From Pseudomonas viridiflava (lineage in GTDB: Bacteria; Pseudomonadota; Gammaproteobacteria; Pseudomonadales; Pseudomonadaceae): DNA of 64,000 bases. Under the pieces are notes generated by a model, which saw only the letters and a list, made by a program, of their open reading frames with translations, was not told the origin of the DNA and ran no database searches. Position numbers and translations under genes: made by a program. The stretch spans positions 124,001-188,000 of the forward strand of contig NZ_UUOC01000020.1 in NCBI RefSeq assembly GCF_900590755.1, given 5' to 3'. Shown here one piece after another: positions 25,127-35,436 of the stretch. The number at the start of each line of letters is the position of its first letter. Within the stretch, counting starts at the first letter, position 1.

Positions 25127-26134
25127 CGAATAATCAAAACAGTCCTCAAGATATCAAGCTAGCAATATCAAACGGCCATCTCCCTACCTACCTGGCAACA
25201 AAAAATAATTCAGGCTGGAAAGCTTAAAATCCCTTTACTTAGGTTAATTGTGGCTTAAACCACCTTAGTTTATCCCCTGCAGGATGAACAGCGTCCAGGC
25301 TGTCTACCCCGGTGCTCAAAAATCAGCCTCATAGGTAGCCTGGTATATTTCCGGCTCGGCAGAAAATCGCAGGGGATTACTGGAAGTGTGAGTGGTTTCG
25401 GGGCGCGTTCTTAAGCTGCTCGCTTTGGAGTCTGCCCGCCTTGGGAGGGAAACTAAAACGGTACGCCCCTTTCTGATCACCCAGGCGACACGGAACTGTA
25501 TCCCCCTGCATAGGTGCGTCGGGTTCATCCGACGAACCGTACCTCATAAGGCAGGTGGGTAAGCGGGCTGAGGGGATGCCTAAGTCAGTACCGCAAACAA
25601 CCAGCGCCCTGAAATCTCTCGGTATGTAGAGATGAGCCCTCGGCGATCAGTAGATCCACCATCTGCTTGGGACGCAAAATGACGCTATTGCAAGCATTGG
25701 CACTTGCCAACCGCCGTCGTTTCGGGAAATGGGCAGCGTGATAGGAAGCCCAACACCCTGGGGCAGGCGGTGGAAGCATAGAACCGTTACCGAGATGGCC
25801 CCATACCTATCCTAGGCCGGTTTCATCGCGTTTTCCGGATAGACAGACTCAATGAAGCTTTAACAGTGTCCGGTGCCCTTCTCATGCGGAGCTCAAGCAT
25901 CCTTCCGCCATTGGTGCACAGCTATCGCTGCAGCCATCCCCTATCGGCATACGGCACGCTTAGATCCATTTGGCCCATCCTCACCGCAGAGCTTTCTAGA
26001 AATCAGACCTCCTAAAGGAGCTGCGAACTGATCGAGCGCCCCCCCCGTAAGACATAGGAGCAACAGAGCCATCGCACATTAAAAAAATGTGTAAAGCGGA
26101 CAGCCTCAGATTCAGAATCGCTTGGTCAGCAGGC

Positions 26135-26168
26135 AAAAAAAAAGGGCATAGCCGAAGCGTATGCCCTT
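26135..26168 (-). terminator. Terminator of tRNA-Ser
   Basis: On the minus strand AAGGGCATA pairs perfectly with TATGCCCTT (26160-26168 and 26142-26150) and is followed by a run of nine T, starting 16 bases after the tRNA CCA end. Confidence 0.9.
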
Positions 26169-26183
26169 GATTTCATTGATGTT

Positions 26184-26274
26184 TGGCGGGAAACCAGGGA
26201 TTCGAACCCTGGGTACGCTATTAACGTACGCCGGTTTTCAAGACCGGTGCATTCAACCACTCTGCCAATTTCCC
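26184..26274 (-). tRNA. tRNA-Ser (anticodon UGA)
   Basis: The 91-base gene folds as a class II tRNA: acceptor GGGAAAT with GTTTCCC, discriminator G and encoded CCA. The anticodon stem is CCGGT/ACCGG with loop CTTGAAA (anticodon TGA). A long variable arm (GTACGT...GCGTAC) is present, as is a T-arm with the intact loop TTCGAAT in a CAGGG/CCCTG stem. It reads UCA and probably other UCN serine codons. A strong terminator follows. Confidence 0.97.
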
Positions 26275-26319
26275 TGATGTTGCTGCAGGTTGCCACGTAA
26301 GGTGCTACGACTAGGTACC

Positions 26320-26395
26320 TTAGATAAGAACTCTAGGACCTGTTACAGTCGGCAGTTTTCAAGACTGCTGCCTTAAACCACTCGGCCATACTTCC
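26320..26395 (-). pseudogene. Broken second tRNA-Ser (anticodon UGA)
   Basis: Starting at 26395 on the minus strand a tRNA-Ser body is present: GGAAGTATGGCCGAGTGG, anticodon arm GCAGTCTTGAAAACTGC, variable arm GACTGTAACAGGTC. After GAGTTC the sequence fails: the T-loop reads TTCTTAT instead of TTCGAAT, the T-stem does not pair, and the 3' acceptor strand expected to pair with GGAAGTA, plus CCA, is missing. It lies 45 bases upstream of the intact tRNA-Ser with the same anticodon. The body differs from that tRNA at many positions, so it is not a simple tandem copy. Confidence 0.85.
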
Positions 26396-26517
26396 GTTTG
26401 CATTGCGGGCGCCATAATACCGGAATGAAACACGCTGTCAAACTCTCTGGGTGGCTGATTTCAGGCCGTCTGTTATGATCTTTGCAACTCAACATTTCAA
26501 CCACTAGGAGTTTCGCC

Positions 26518-27189
26518 ATGCGCGAACAGGATTACGCAGTTAATAACGGCGTGCAGGCCGATCAGCTAGAGGTTAGCCGCGTCCTGCGCAACACATACGG
26601 CCTTCTTGCCCTCACCCTGGCTTTCAGCGGTGTCATGGCGTTCGTGGCGCAGCAGATGCGCGTTGGCTACCCGAACATTTTCGTCGTACTGATCGGTTTC
26701 TACGGTCTGTTCTTCCTCACCAACAAGCTACGCGATTCGGCGTGGGGTCTGGTGTCGGCGTTCGCCCTGACCGGCTTCATGGGTTTCTTGCTCGGCCCGA
26801 TCCTCAACCGTTATCTGGGCATGCAAGGCGGCGCTGAAGTTGTCAGCTCGGCCTTCGCGATGACAGCCCTGGTTTTCGGCGGTCTGTCGGCTTACGTGCT
26901 GATCACTCGCAAGGACATGAGCTTCCTCGGTGGCTTCATCACCGCTGGCTTCTTCGTCCTGCTGGCAGCGGTTCTGGCGAGCATGTTCTTCCAGATCAGC
27001 GGTCTGCAATTGGCAATCAGCGCAGGCTTCGTGCTGTTCTCGTCGGTCTGCATTCTGTTCCAGACCAGTGCGATCATTCACGGCGGTGAGCGCAACTACA
27101 TCATGGCGACCATCAGCCTGTATGTGTCGATCTACAACCTTTTCATCAGCCTGCTGCAGATCTTCGGCATCATGAGCCGCGACGACTGA
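26518..27189 (+). CDS. Bax inhibitor-1/YccA family inner membrane protein
   Basis: From the ATG at 26518 (TAGGAG upstream) the 223-residue product has seven hydrophobic segments and the BI-1 family pattern (VLRNTYGLLALTLAFSGVMA, IHGGERNYIMATISLYVSIY, LFISLLQIFGI). YccA-type members in bacteria interact with the FtsH protease; BI-1 relatives act as pH-sensitive Ca2+ leak channels. In Pseudomonas this gene stands immediately before tusDCBE next to a tRNA-Ser, as here. The frame extends upstream to 26482, but the ribosome site fixes 26518. A strong terminator follows. Confidence 0.93.
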   Translation: MREQDYAVNNGVQADQLEVSRVLRNTYGLLALTLAFSGVMAFVAQQMRVGYPNIFVVLIGFYGLFFLTNKLRDSAWGLVSAFALTGFMGFLLGPILNRYLGMQGGAEVVSSAFAMTALVFGGLSAYVLITRKDMSFLGGFITAGFFVLLAAVLASMFFQISGLQLAISAGFVLFSSVCILFQTSAIIHGGERNYIMATISLYVSIYNLFISLLQIFGIMSRDD

Positions 27190-27208
27190 TCCTCAGCTGC
27201 GTTCCAAC

Positions 27209-27234
27209 AAAAAGCCCGCTAAGCGGGCTTTTTG
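27209..27234. terminator. Rho-independent terminator after the BI-1 gene
   Basis: AAAAAGCCCGCT (27209-27220) and AGCGGGCTTTTT (27222-27233) are reverse complements; it can act in both directions. Confidence 0.92.
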
Positions 27235-27290
27235 CTGTCTATAGCTTTTGAATTCTTTATCATTGCCAGAGTTTTCCTGAAGAGCAGCCC

Positions 27291-27683
27291 ATGAAGTTTG
27301 CCATCGCCGTTTTTTCCGCTGCCCATGCTCCCTCCTCCCGCAGGGCGCTACTGTTCGCTCAGGCGGTATTGGCTGGAGGCCATGAAATTGTGCGCCTGTT
27401 TTTCTATCAGGACGGCGTGCACAGCGCTTCAGCCAATGTTGTGGCACCCCAGGATGAACAGGACACGGCTGCGCAATGGCAGGCATTCCTCGAAGCCAAT
27501 CAGCTCGATGGCGTTGTCTGCATCGCCGCCGCCCTGCGTCGCGGTGTGCTGAACGAAGAGGAAGCGCTGCGCTATCAGAAGCCAGCCGCCAACCTTTCAG
27601 CTTCGTGGGAGCTTTCCGGGCTGGGCCAGTTACACGACGCGGCGCAGACGGCCGACCGTCTTATCTGTTTTGGAGGGCCCTGA
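27291..27683 (+). CDS. tusD: Sulfurtransferase complex subunit TusD (DsrE-like)
   Basis: TusD is the catalytic subunit of the TusBCD sulfur relay that passes persulfide sulfur from TusA to TusE and on to MnmA for 2-thiouridine in tRNA wobble positions. The 130-residue product starts MKFAIAVFSAAHAPSSRRAL. It carries the active Cys in LDGVVCIAAALRRGVLNEEE (about residue 79), and FYQDGVH-like FFYQDGVHSA is family-typical. The tusC ATG begins 2 bases after its stop. The relay's final acceptor gene, mnmA, lies 22 kb away in this window. Confidence 0.95.
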   Translation: MKFAIAVFSAAHAPSSRRALLFAQAVLAGGHEIVRLFFYQDGVHSASANVVAPQDEQDTAAQWQAFLEANQLDGVVCIAAALRRGVLNEEEALRYQKPAANLSASWELSGLGQLHDAAQTADRLICFGGP

Positions 27684-27684
27684 C

Positions 27685-28047
27685 ATGTCCAAGTCTCTTT
27701 TGGTGATCAACCGTCAGGCACCTTGGTCGGGCTTGAGCGCCCGGGAATCACTGGACATAGTGCTGGCGGGCGGCGCTTTCGATCTGCCGATCGGGTTGCT
27801 GTTCATGGACGATGGCGTGTTTCAGCTCTCGCAGTCCCAATCTCCGGCGGCGCTGCAACAAAAAGACCTGACAGCCAACCTCAAGGCTCTGGAGATGTTC
27901 GGCGTTGAGGATGTCTACGCCTGCGGAAAAAGCCTGGCAGAGCGTGGGATGTTTCCCGGCAACCTGAACCTTGATATCAGGCAGCTTCCTCAAGAGCAGG
28001 ACATTTCTGAACTCATTGACCGTTACGACCATGTGATCACTCTCTGA
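27685..28047 (+). CDS. tusC: Sulfurtransferase complex subunit TusC
   Basis: The 120-residue DsrF-like subunit begins MSKSLLVINRQAPWSGLSAR and contains ESLDIVLAGGAFDLPIGLLF with MDDGVFQL, typical of TusC. It is the structural partner of TusD in the TusBCD heterohexamer. The ATG at 27685 is preceded by GGAGGG; the longer frame from 27670 overlaps tusD and is not needed. Its last base overlaps the tusB start. Confidence 0.95.
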   Translation: MSKSLLVINRQAPWSGLSARESLDIVLAGGAFDLPIGLLFMDDGVFQLSQSQSPAALQQKDLTANLKALEMFGVEDVYACGKSLAERGMFPGNLNLDIRQLPQEQDISELIDRYDHVITL

Positions 28048-28346
28048 TGGCGACCTTGCACGTTTTATCTCATTCACCTTTTGCTGACAGCCGCCTGACC
28101 AGTTGCCTGCGCCTGCTTGGCAGCAAAGATGCCCTGCTTCTGTGTGGTGACGCCACTTACGCACTCACCCAGGCGACCGCTCCACTGGAGGTGTTGGAAA
28201 GCCGCGCCGGTTCGCTTGAGCTTTATGCCCTGCAAGAGGATGTGCTGGCCCGCAACCTGCCGGTTCCGGGCTGGGTCAAATGCGTGGATTACCCGGAGTT
28301 CGTCGAGCTTTCGATTCGGTACGACCGGGTCAATACGTGGCTATGA
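28047..28346 (+). CDS. tusB: Sulfurtransferase complex subunit TusB
   Basis: The 99-residue DsrH-like subunit starts MATLHVLSHSPFADSRLTSC and ends with the family pattern YPEFVELSIRYDRVNTWL. It completes the TusBCD complex. It overlaps tusC by one base and tusE by four, as in other pseudomonads. Confidence 0.94.
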   Translation: MATLHVLSHSPFADSRLTSCLRLLGSKDALLLCGDATYALTQATAPLEVLESRAGSLELYALQEDVLARNLPVPGWVKCVDYPEFVELSIRYDRVNTWL

Positions 28347-28687
28347 ATCATATGAAGCACTTGAACGTTGAAGGGCGAAGCATCGCTTTGGACAAGGATG
28401 GTTTTCTCAAGGATCTCGAGGATTGGTCCCTGCCCGTCGCCTACGCCCTGTCGGCAGAGGAAGGCATCGACTTGAGCCCGGATCACGTCGAGATCCTGTA
28501 CGCGCTGCGTGACTTCTATGCCGAATTCCAGCTGTCCCCCGCCACTCGGCCCTTGATCAAATACACCGCCTTGAAGCTCGGCCCCGATAAAGGCAACAGC
28601 ATGCACCTCAACCGTCTGTTCAACGGCACTCCCGCCAAACTCGCCGCCAAGCTGGCGGGCCTGCCAAAGCCGACCAATTGCATATGA
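28343..28687 (+). CDS. tusE: TusE/DsrC family sulfurtransferase
   Basis: TusE accepts sulfur from TusBCD and binds MnmA with tRNA. The 114-residue product from the ATG at 28343 contains DKDGFLKDLEDWSLPVAYAL, HVEILYALRDFYAEFQLSP and RLFNGTPAKLAAKLAGLPKP. The tail ends PTNCI, whose penultimate Cys is the conserved sulfur carrier of DsrC/TusE proteins. The longer upstream frame overlaps tusB and is rejected. The ATGA overlap with tusB and with the next gene indicates one operon. Confidence 0.95.
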   Translation: MNHMKHLNVEGRSIALDKDGFLKDLEDWSLPVAYALSAEEGIDLSPDHVEILYALRDFYAEFQLSPATRPLIKYTALKLGPDKGNSMHLNRLFNGTPAKLAAKLAGLPKPTNCI

Positions 28688-29685
28688 ACGAATACGCCCC
28701 TCTTGTCACCGAAACGCCAGCCGAGCATCCGTTTGCCCAGTTCGTTCGTATCCTGGGAAAAGGCAAACGCGGCGCCCGCAACCTGACCCGCGAAGAAGCC
28801 CGGGAAGCTATGGGCATGCTCGTCGACGAAAAGGTCGAGGACACCCAGCTGGGCGCGTTCCTGATGTTGCTGCGCCACAAGGAAGAAAGCGCCGAAGAGT
28901 TGGCGGGCTTTACTGAAGCCGTACGCGAGCGTCTGAACGCGCCGCAGCTACAGGTCGACATTGACTGGCCGACCTATGCTGGCAAAAAGCGTCATCTTCC
29001 GTGGTATCTGCTTGCTGCTAAATGCCTGGCGCAAAACGGTGTGAAAGTGCTGATGCACGGCGGTGGCGCACATACCGCCGGGCGTCTCTATAGCGAGCAA
29101 TTGCTGGAGCTGCTGGGCATCCCCTTGTGCCGTAACTGGCAGGCGGTCGAAACGGCGCTTGAGCAGGAAAATCTGGCGTTCATCCCTCTGGGGGACTGGG
29201 CGCCTCAGCTGCAACGCATGATCGATCTGCGCAACACCTTGGGCCTGCGCTCGCCAATCCATTCCCTGGCGAGGATTCTCAACCCGTTGAATGCTCGTTG
29301 CGGACTGCAGAGCATCTTTCATCCCGGCTATCAGGGCGTGCACCGCGACGCCAGCGGCTTACTGGGCAATCACACGATAGTGATCAAGGGTGACGGCGGC
29401 GAAGTCGAGATCAACCCGGACACCATCAGCCACCTGTACGGCACCACCAATGGCCAGCCTTGGGATGAAGAATGGCCAGCGCTGTCCGATCGTCGCCACG
29501 TAAAGCCGGCAACCCTTGATCCCCAGCAGCTCGTCGGGTTATGGAGAGGCGAAATCGAGGACAGCTATCCGCAACTCGCGTTGATTGCCACCATTGCGCT
29601 GGCCCTGCGAGGTCTCGGAAAGCCACGTGCAGAGGCCTTCGAGCAGGCCGAACAGTTCTGGAAAAATCGAAACACATCGATTTAA
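28684..29685 (+). CDS. YbiB-like protein (anthranilate phosphoribosyltransferase fold)
   Basis: The 333-residue product has the TrpD-like architecture: an N-terminal helical domain (LTREEAREAMGMLVDEKVED, QLGAFLMLLRHKEES) and a larger domain with VLMHGGGAHTAGRLYSEQLL, LRSPIHSLARILNPL and HPGYQGVHRDASGLLG. Such proteins are annotated as glycosyl transferase family or YbiB; E. coli YbiB binds nucleic acid and lacks true TrpD activity. The usual GTGGD loop of TrpD is replaced by MHGGG, supporting the YbiB assignment. It overlaps tusE by 4 bases and is the last gene of the tus operon. The start at 28684 fits the overlap. Confidence 0.88.
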   Translation: MNEYAPLVTETPAEHPFAQFVRILGKGKRGARNLTREEAREAMGMLVDEKVEDTQLGAFLMLLRHKEESAEELAGFTEAVRERLNAPQLQVDIDWPTYAGKKRHLPWYLLAAKCLAQNGVKVLMHGGGAHTAGRLYSEQLLELLGIPLCRNWQAVETALEQENLAFIPLGDWAPQLQRMIDLRNTLGLRSPIHSLARILNPLNARCGLQSIFHPGYQGVHRDASGLLGNHTIVIKGDGGEVEINPDTISHLYGTTNGQPWDEEWPALSDRRHVKPATLDPQQLVGLWRGEIEDSYPQLALIATIALALRGLGKPRAEAFEQAEQFWKNRNTSI

Positions 29686-29713
29686 CCGATTGTTACGCCC
29701 CAACCTTTGCGCT

Positions 29714-29729
29714 ATTCGTTCGAACGAAT
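29714..29729. promoter_or_regulatory. Perfect 16-bp palindrome upstream of the GST-like gene
   Basis: ATTCGTTCGAACGAAT at 29714-29729 is its own reverse complement. It lies 51 bases before the start of the glutathionyl-hydroquinone reductase gene, a typical position for a TetR/MarR-type operator. Confidence 0.65.
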
Positions 29730-29780
29730 CGGTTTAGACTCCTCTCCAAAGCACGTAAGCACATACTTTTGGAGTCGGAT

Positions 29781-30788
29781 ATGGGCCTTTTGGTCGAAGG
29801 GCGCTGGCATGACCAGTGGTACGAAAGCAGCAAGGATGGGGCGTTTCAGCGCGAGCAGGCACAGCGCCGCAACTGGATCACCGTCGACGGCAAGCCTGGT
29901 CCTTCGGGCGAAGGTGGTTTCAAAGCCGAAGCTGGCCGCTACCACTTGTATGTTTCGCTGGCTTGCCCCTGGGCCCACCGCACGCTGATCTACCGCAAAC
30001 TCAAAGGCCTTGAAAGCCTGATTGATGTGTCGGTGGTCAGTTGGCTAATGCGCGAGAACGGCTGGACCTTCGACACCGAAAAAGGCTCCAGCGGCGACCC
30101 TCTGGATAATCATCAGTTTCTCTATCAGCGCTATCTCGCTGACACCGCCGACTACACCGGGCGCGTGACCGTGCCTCTGTTGTGGGACAAGAAACTGCAG
30201 CGCATCGTCAGCAATGAGTCAGCGGAAATCATCCGCATGTTCAACAGCGCCTTCGACGAACTGACCGGAAACCGCCTCGACCTCTACCCTGACGCCCTGC
30301 AGCAGCCTATCAACCAACTCAACGATCGAATCTACCCGTCCGTGAACAACGGCGTTTATCGTGCTGGCTTCGCCACGTCCCAGGGCGCTTATGAAGCGGC
30401 TTTTGACGATGTGTTTGCCGAACTGGACGTGCTAGAAAAACTACTGGGCGAGAAGCGGTATTTGACCGGCGAATACCTGACCGAAGCGGATATCCGGCTG
30501 TTCACCACCATCGTACGCTTTGATCCGGTTTATCACGGGCACTTCAAGTGCAACCTGCGGCGGATTTCGGACTACCCGAACCTGAGCAACTGGATGCTGG
30601 AGTTGTACCAGTGGCCCGGCATCACCGAGACGGTGGATTTCGAGCACATCAAGCATCACTACTACGCCAGCCACGCGACCATCAACCCAACGGGCATCGT
30701 GCCTAAAGGGCCGCTGCAAGCTCTGGACAGGGCACATGATCGTCAGCGGCTGACTGGCCGGGGCATTTGGAGCAAAACCGGAGTTTAA
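29781..30788 (+). CDS. yqjG: Glutathionyl-hydroquinone reductase (Xi-class GST, YqjG/EcmA type)
   Basis: The enzyme uses glutathione to reduce glutathionyl-(chloro)hydroquinones and protects cells from quinones. From the ATG at 29781 (GGAG upstream) the 335-residue product has the Xi-class signature LACPWAHRTLIYRKLKGLES with catalytic Cys in CPWAH. VSVVSWLMRENGWTF, VPLLWDKKLQRIVSNESAEI and the C-terminal helical domain (EYLTEADIRLFTTIVRFDPV, YYASHATINPTGIVP) also match, as does the length. It stands alone after the tus operon with its own palindrome-bearing promoter and may be induced by quinones. Confidence 0.93.
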   Translation: MGLLVEGRWHDQWYESSKDGAFQREQAQRRNWITVDGKPGPSGEGGFKAEAGRYHLYVSLACPWAHRTLIYRKLKGLESLIDVSVVSWLMRENGWTFDTEKGSSGDPLDNHQFLYQRYLADTADYTGRVTVPLLWDKKLQRIVSNESAEIIRMFNSAFDELTGNRLDLYPDALQQPINQLNDRIYPSVNNGVYRAGFATSQGAYEAAFDDVFAELDVLEKLLGEKRYLTGEYLTEADIRLFTTIVRFDPVYHGHFKCNLRRISDYPNLSNWMLELYQWPGITETVDFEHIKHHYYASHATINPTGIVPKGPLQALDRAHDRQRLTGRGIWSKTGV

Positions 30789-30817
30789 GCGTTTTGTTTT
30801 CTGACAAAACGAGATAT

Positions 30818-30910
30818 CTGTAGGAGCCAACTTGTTGGCGAGGGCGGCAGGCAAGACGACACGTATCTGTCAGCAGAGCCAACGTCTCGGGAACAAGTTC
30901 GCTCCTACAG
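30818..30910. repeat. REP palindrome pair
   Basis: CTGTAGGAGCC at the left and GCTCCTACAG at the right end of this 93-base unit are inverted, with AACTTGTTGGCGAG and GAACAAGTTCGC inside them. This is the common intergenic REP doublet of Pseudomonas, placed between convergent genes. Confidence 0.88.
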
Positions 30911-30939
30911 AATTGCGATGTACCTGAAAAAACTCAGGA

Positions 30940-31018
30940 CCTGTAGGAGCTGCCGGAGGCTGCGAACCGCGGAGTGTCAGGGAAACTGCTTTCGCAGCCT
31001 TTGGCAGCTCCTACAGGC
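30940..31018. repeat. Second-type REP palindrome pair
   Basis: CCTGTAGGAGCTGCCGGAGG and its inverted partner, reading GCAGCCTTTGGCAGCTCC on this strand and then TACAGG, flank a short loop. Its core (GCTGCCGGAGGCTGCG) differs from the neighbouring REP, so two REP subfamilies lie side by side. Confidence 0.85.
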
Positions 31019-31027
31019 CTGGGTGAC

Positions 31028-32422
31028 TCAAACTGTCGCTTGAGCACCTTCAAACCACGCCAGCTTCTCACGCAGTTGCACCACTTCGCCGACGATCACC
31101 AGCGTTGGCGCGTGGACTTCGTGTTCGGCAACCATCCGCGGAAGATCGGCCAAAGTGCCGGTAAAAACCCGCTGACTGGATGTCGTGCCCTGCTGAATCA
31201 ACGCCGCCGGGGTGTCAGCGGATCGACCGTGCTTGATCAACTGCTCGCAGATAATCGGCAGCCCGATCAAGCCCATGTAGAACACCAGAGTTTGCGCAGG
31301 GGCAACCAAGTCATTCCACGGCAAATTCGTGGTGCCGTCTTTCAAATGTCCAGTGATGAAACGCACCGATTGCGCATGATCACGATGGGTCAGCGGAATA
31401 CCGGCATAGGCTGCGCAACCACTTGCAGCGGTAATACCTGGCACCACTTGAAACGGAATGCCGTGAGCCGCCAGCTCTTCGATTTCTTCACCACCACGGC
31501 CGAAGATGAACGGGTCACCTCCCTTGAGTCGCAAAACACGTTTGCCCTGCTTGGCCAGGTCAACCAACTGCTGGTTGATCTGATCCTGAGGCAGTGCATG
31601 CTCGGCGCGGCGCTTGCCGACGTAAATGCGCTCGGCATCACGGCGGCAAAGGTCGAGAATCGCCGGTGCAACCAGACGGTCGTACAACACCACATCGGCC
31701 TGCTGCATCAGGCGCAGTGCCTTGAAGGTCAGCAGATCAGGATCACCCGGGCCTGCACCCACCAGGTACACCTCACCCGGCGCATGGGGCGCGTCGCCTG
31801 CGATCTTGGCAATCAGCAGGCGCTCAGCTTCGCCGCCCTGCCCCGCCAGCTGGCGATCAGCGATGGGGCCCTGAAAAACTTCTTCCCAGAAAGCGCGACG
31901 CTGGGTCACGTCCGGGAACAGGTTCTTCACTTGGGTACGAAAACGTGCCGCCAGACCGGCTAGTTGGCCATAAGTCGACGGAATCCAGGTTTCCAGCTTG
32001 GCCCGAATCAGCCGCGCCAGAACCGGCGCATCACCGCCACTGGAGACCGCGATCACCAGAGGTGAACGGTCTACGATGGCCGGGAAGATCACGCTGCACA
32101 ACGCCGGAGCGTCGACGACGTTGACCGGCACGCAGCGCTGTTTGGCGTCTTGCGACACCTGAGCGTTGAGAGGCTCGTCATCGGTTGCGGCAATGATCAG
32201 CACGCAACCGTCCAGGTCACTGGCCATGTAGCCGCGCAAGATCAACTGACCACCGCTCTGCTCGATCAGCTCGCGCAGCTGTGGTTCGATTTCGGGCGCA
32301 ACCACCCGCAGGATCGCACCGGCTTCGGCGATCAGGCGGGATTTGCGCAGCGCAATCTCACCACCGCCCACGACCAGCACTTGGCTGCCACGCAGGTTGT
32401 GGAACAGCGGCAGAAATTCCAT
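31028..32422 (-). CDS. cysG: Siroheme synthase CysG
   Basis: The trifunctional cytoplasmic enzyme makes siroheme for sulfite and nitrite reductases from uroporphyrinogen III. The 464-residue product starts [20 protein letters not shown] with the NAD-binding [10 protein letters not shown] of the CysG-B dehydrogenase/ferrochelatase part. From about residue 215 the methyltransferase domain follows: [58 protein letters not shown]. Length and domain order match full CysG. It starts directly after the serS stop and is the last gene of the ftsK-lolA-rarA-crcB-serS-cysG run. Confidence 0.97.
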   Translation of the reverse strand: MEFLPLFHNLRGSQVLVVGGGEIALRKSRLIAEAGAILRVVAPEIEPQLRELIEQSGGQLILRGYMASDLDGCVLIIAATDDEPLNAQVSQDAKQRCVPVNVVDAPALCSVIFPAIVDRSPLVIAVSSGGDAPVLARLIRAKLETWIPSTYGQLAGLAARFRTQVKNLFPDVTQRRAFWEEVFQGPIADRQLAGQGGEAERLLIAKIAGDAPHAPGEVYLVGAGPGDPDLLTFKALRLMQQADVVLYDRLVAPAILDLCRRDAERIYVGKRRAEHALPQDQINQQLVDLAKQGKRVLRLKGGDPFIFGRGGEEIEELAAHGIPFQVVPGITAASGCAAYAGIPLTHRDHAQSVRFITGHLKDGTTNLPWNDLVAPAQTLVFYMGLIGLPIICEQLIKHGRSADTPAALIQQGTTSSQRVFTGTLADLPRMVAEHEVHAPTLVIVGEVVQLREKLAWFEGAQATV

Positions 32423-34093
<1,671 letters not shown>

Positions 34094-34094
<1 letters not shown>

Positions 34095-35416
34095 TACTTT
34101 CTCCGCTGACGAGGGCTGGCAGCGTCCACCGCAGCCAGATGTTTGAGCTTTTCACCGATTTTCAGCTCCAGGCCACGGGGCACTGGTTGGTAATAATGAC
34201 GCGGTTCCAGCTCGTCCGGAAAGTAGTCCTCGCCAGCCGCGTAAGCATCCGGCTCGTCGTGGGCGTAGCGGTATTCTTCGCCATAGCCCAATTGCTTCAT
34301 CAGCTTGGTCGGCGCATTGCGCAAATGCAGGGGGACTTCCAGTGAGCCGTGCTCGGTAGCTTCGCGCATCGCGGTCTTGAAACCCATGTACACCGCGTTG
34401 CTCTTCGGCGCGCAGGCCAGATAGACAATCGCCTGGGCCACGGCAAGCTCGCCTTCCGGACTGCCCAGCCGCTCCTGAACATCCCAGGCCGACATGCACA
34501 GCGGCAGCGCGCGCGGGTCAGCGTTGCCGATATCTTCACTGGCCATGCGCACTACCCGGCGAGCCAGATAGAGTGGATCGCAGCCGCCGTCGATCATCCG
34601 CGCGAACCAGTAAAGGGCCGCATCGGGATTGGAGCCACGAATGGATTTATGCAGCGCGGAAATCTGGTCGTAGAACGCTTCGCCACCCTTGTCAAAACGG
34701 CGACGGCTGTCACCCAGCAGGCTTTGCAGCAGCTCCAGGTCGATTTCGCTGCCGTCTTCCGCCAGATCCGAGGCGTTCTCCAGCAAGTTCAACATGCGTC
34801 GGCCATCACCATCCGCCGCCGCCATGAGCATGGCAAAGCCTTCATCGCTGAGGCTCAAGTGGTGCTGAGCCAGCCCACGCTCTTCGGTCAAAGCTCGATT
34901 GACCAGTTTACGCAAGGCCGCTTCATCAAGACTCTTGAGGACATAGACCCGAGCACGGGACAACAAGGCGTTGTTGAGTTCGAATGACGGGTTTTCAGTG
35001 GTGGCGCCAATGAAAATCAGCGTGCCGTCTTCGACGTAGGGCAGGAACGCATCCTGCTGCGACTTGTTGAAGCGGTGCACTTCGTCGACAAACAGGATGG
35101 TCCGTCGACCATATTGCCCGGCCTGTTGCTTGGCCACTTCCACGGCCTGGCGAATCTCTTTGACCCCGGCCAGTACCGCAGACACCGTTTCGAAATGCGC
35201 ATCCGAGACTTTCGCCAGCAACCGTGCCAGAGTGGTTTTACCCACGCCGGGCGGTCCCCAGAAAATCATCGAATGCAGAGCACCTTGCTCCAGCGCCTCG
35301 CGCAGAGGTTTGCCGTGAGCCAGCAAGTGCTCCTGACCGACATACTCGTCCAGATTGGTCGCACGCAGTCGCGCGGCCAGCGGCTGGGCAATCGGTTCAC
35401 TTCGAAACAGGTCCAT
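34094..35416 (-). CDS. rarA: Replication-associated recombination protein RarA (MgsA)
   Basis: RarA is an AAA+ ATPase related to clamp loaders that acts at stalled forks. The 440-residue product has Walker [16 protein letters not shown] (about residues 55-70), Walker [21 protein letters not shown], the sensor region [20 protein letters not shown] and the C-terminal domain ([40 protein letters not shown]). It lies 20 bases after lolA, as in most gammaproteobacteria. Confidence 0.97.
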
Positions 35417-35436
35417 GGGCAGCCGTTGAAACCTCT

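Larger units (their letters stand above)
24430..26134. other. AT-rich, then decayed, non-coding island margin
   Basis: About 1.7 kb without a supportable gene. From 24430 to 25300 the DNA is clearly richer in A and T than its surroundings and contains an 11-bp inverted repeat pair and a strong hairpin (separate entries). From 25300 to 26130 composition returns to average, and the only frames are two short minus-strand ones (25316-25528, 25585-25779) without recognisable domains, possibly fragments of dead genes. Position between a recombinase and tRNA genes suggests the margin of the mobile element. Confidence 0.55.

Noticed and set aside
25316..25779. Two short minus-strand frames as genes
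   Set aside because: No domain, no ribosome site, and located in DNA that otherwise looks decayed; described only as part of the island margin.
30974..31963. 329-codon open frame on the plus strand
   Set aside because: Antisense to cysG and begins inside a REP palindrome; not a gene.
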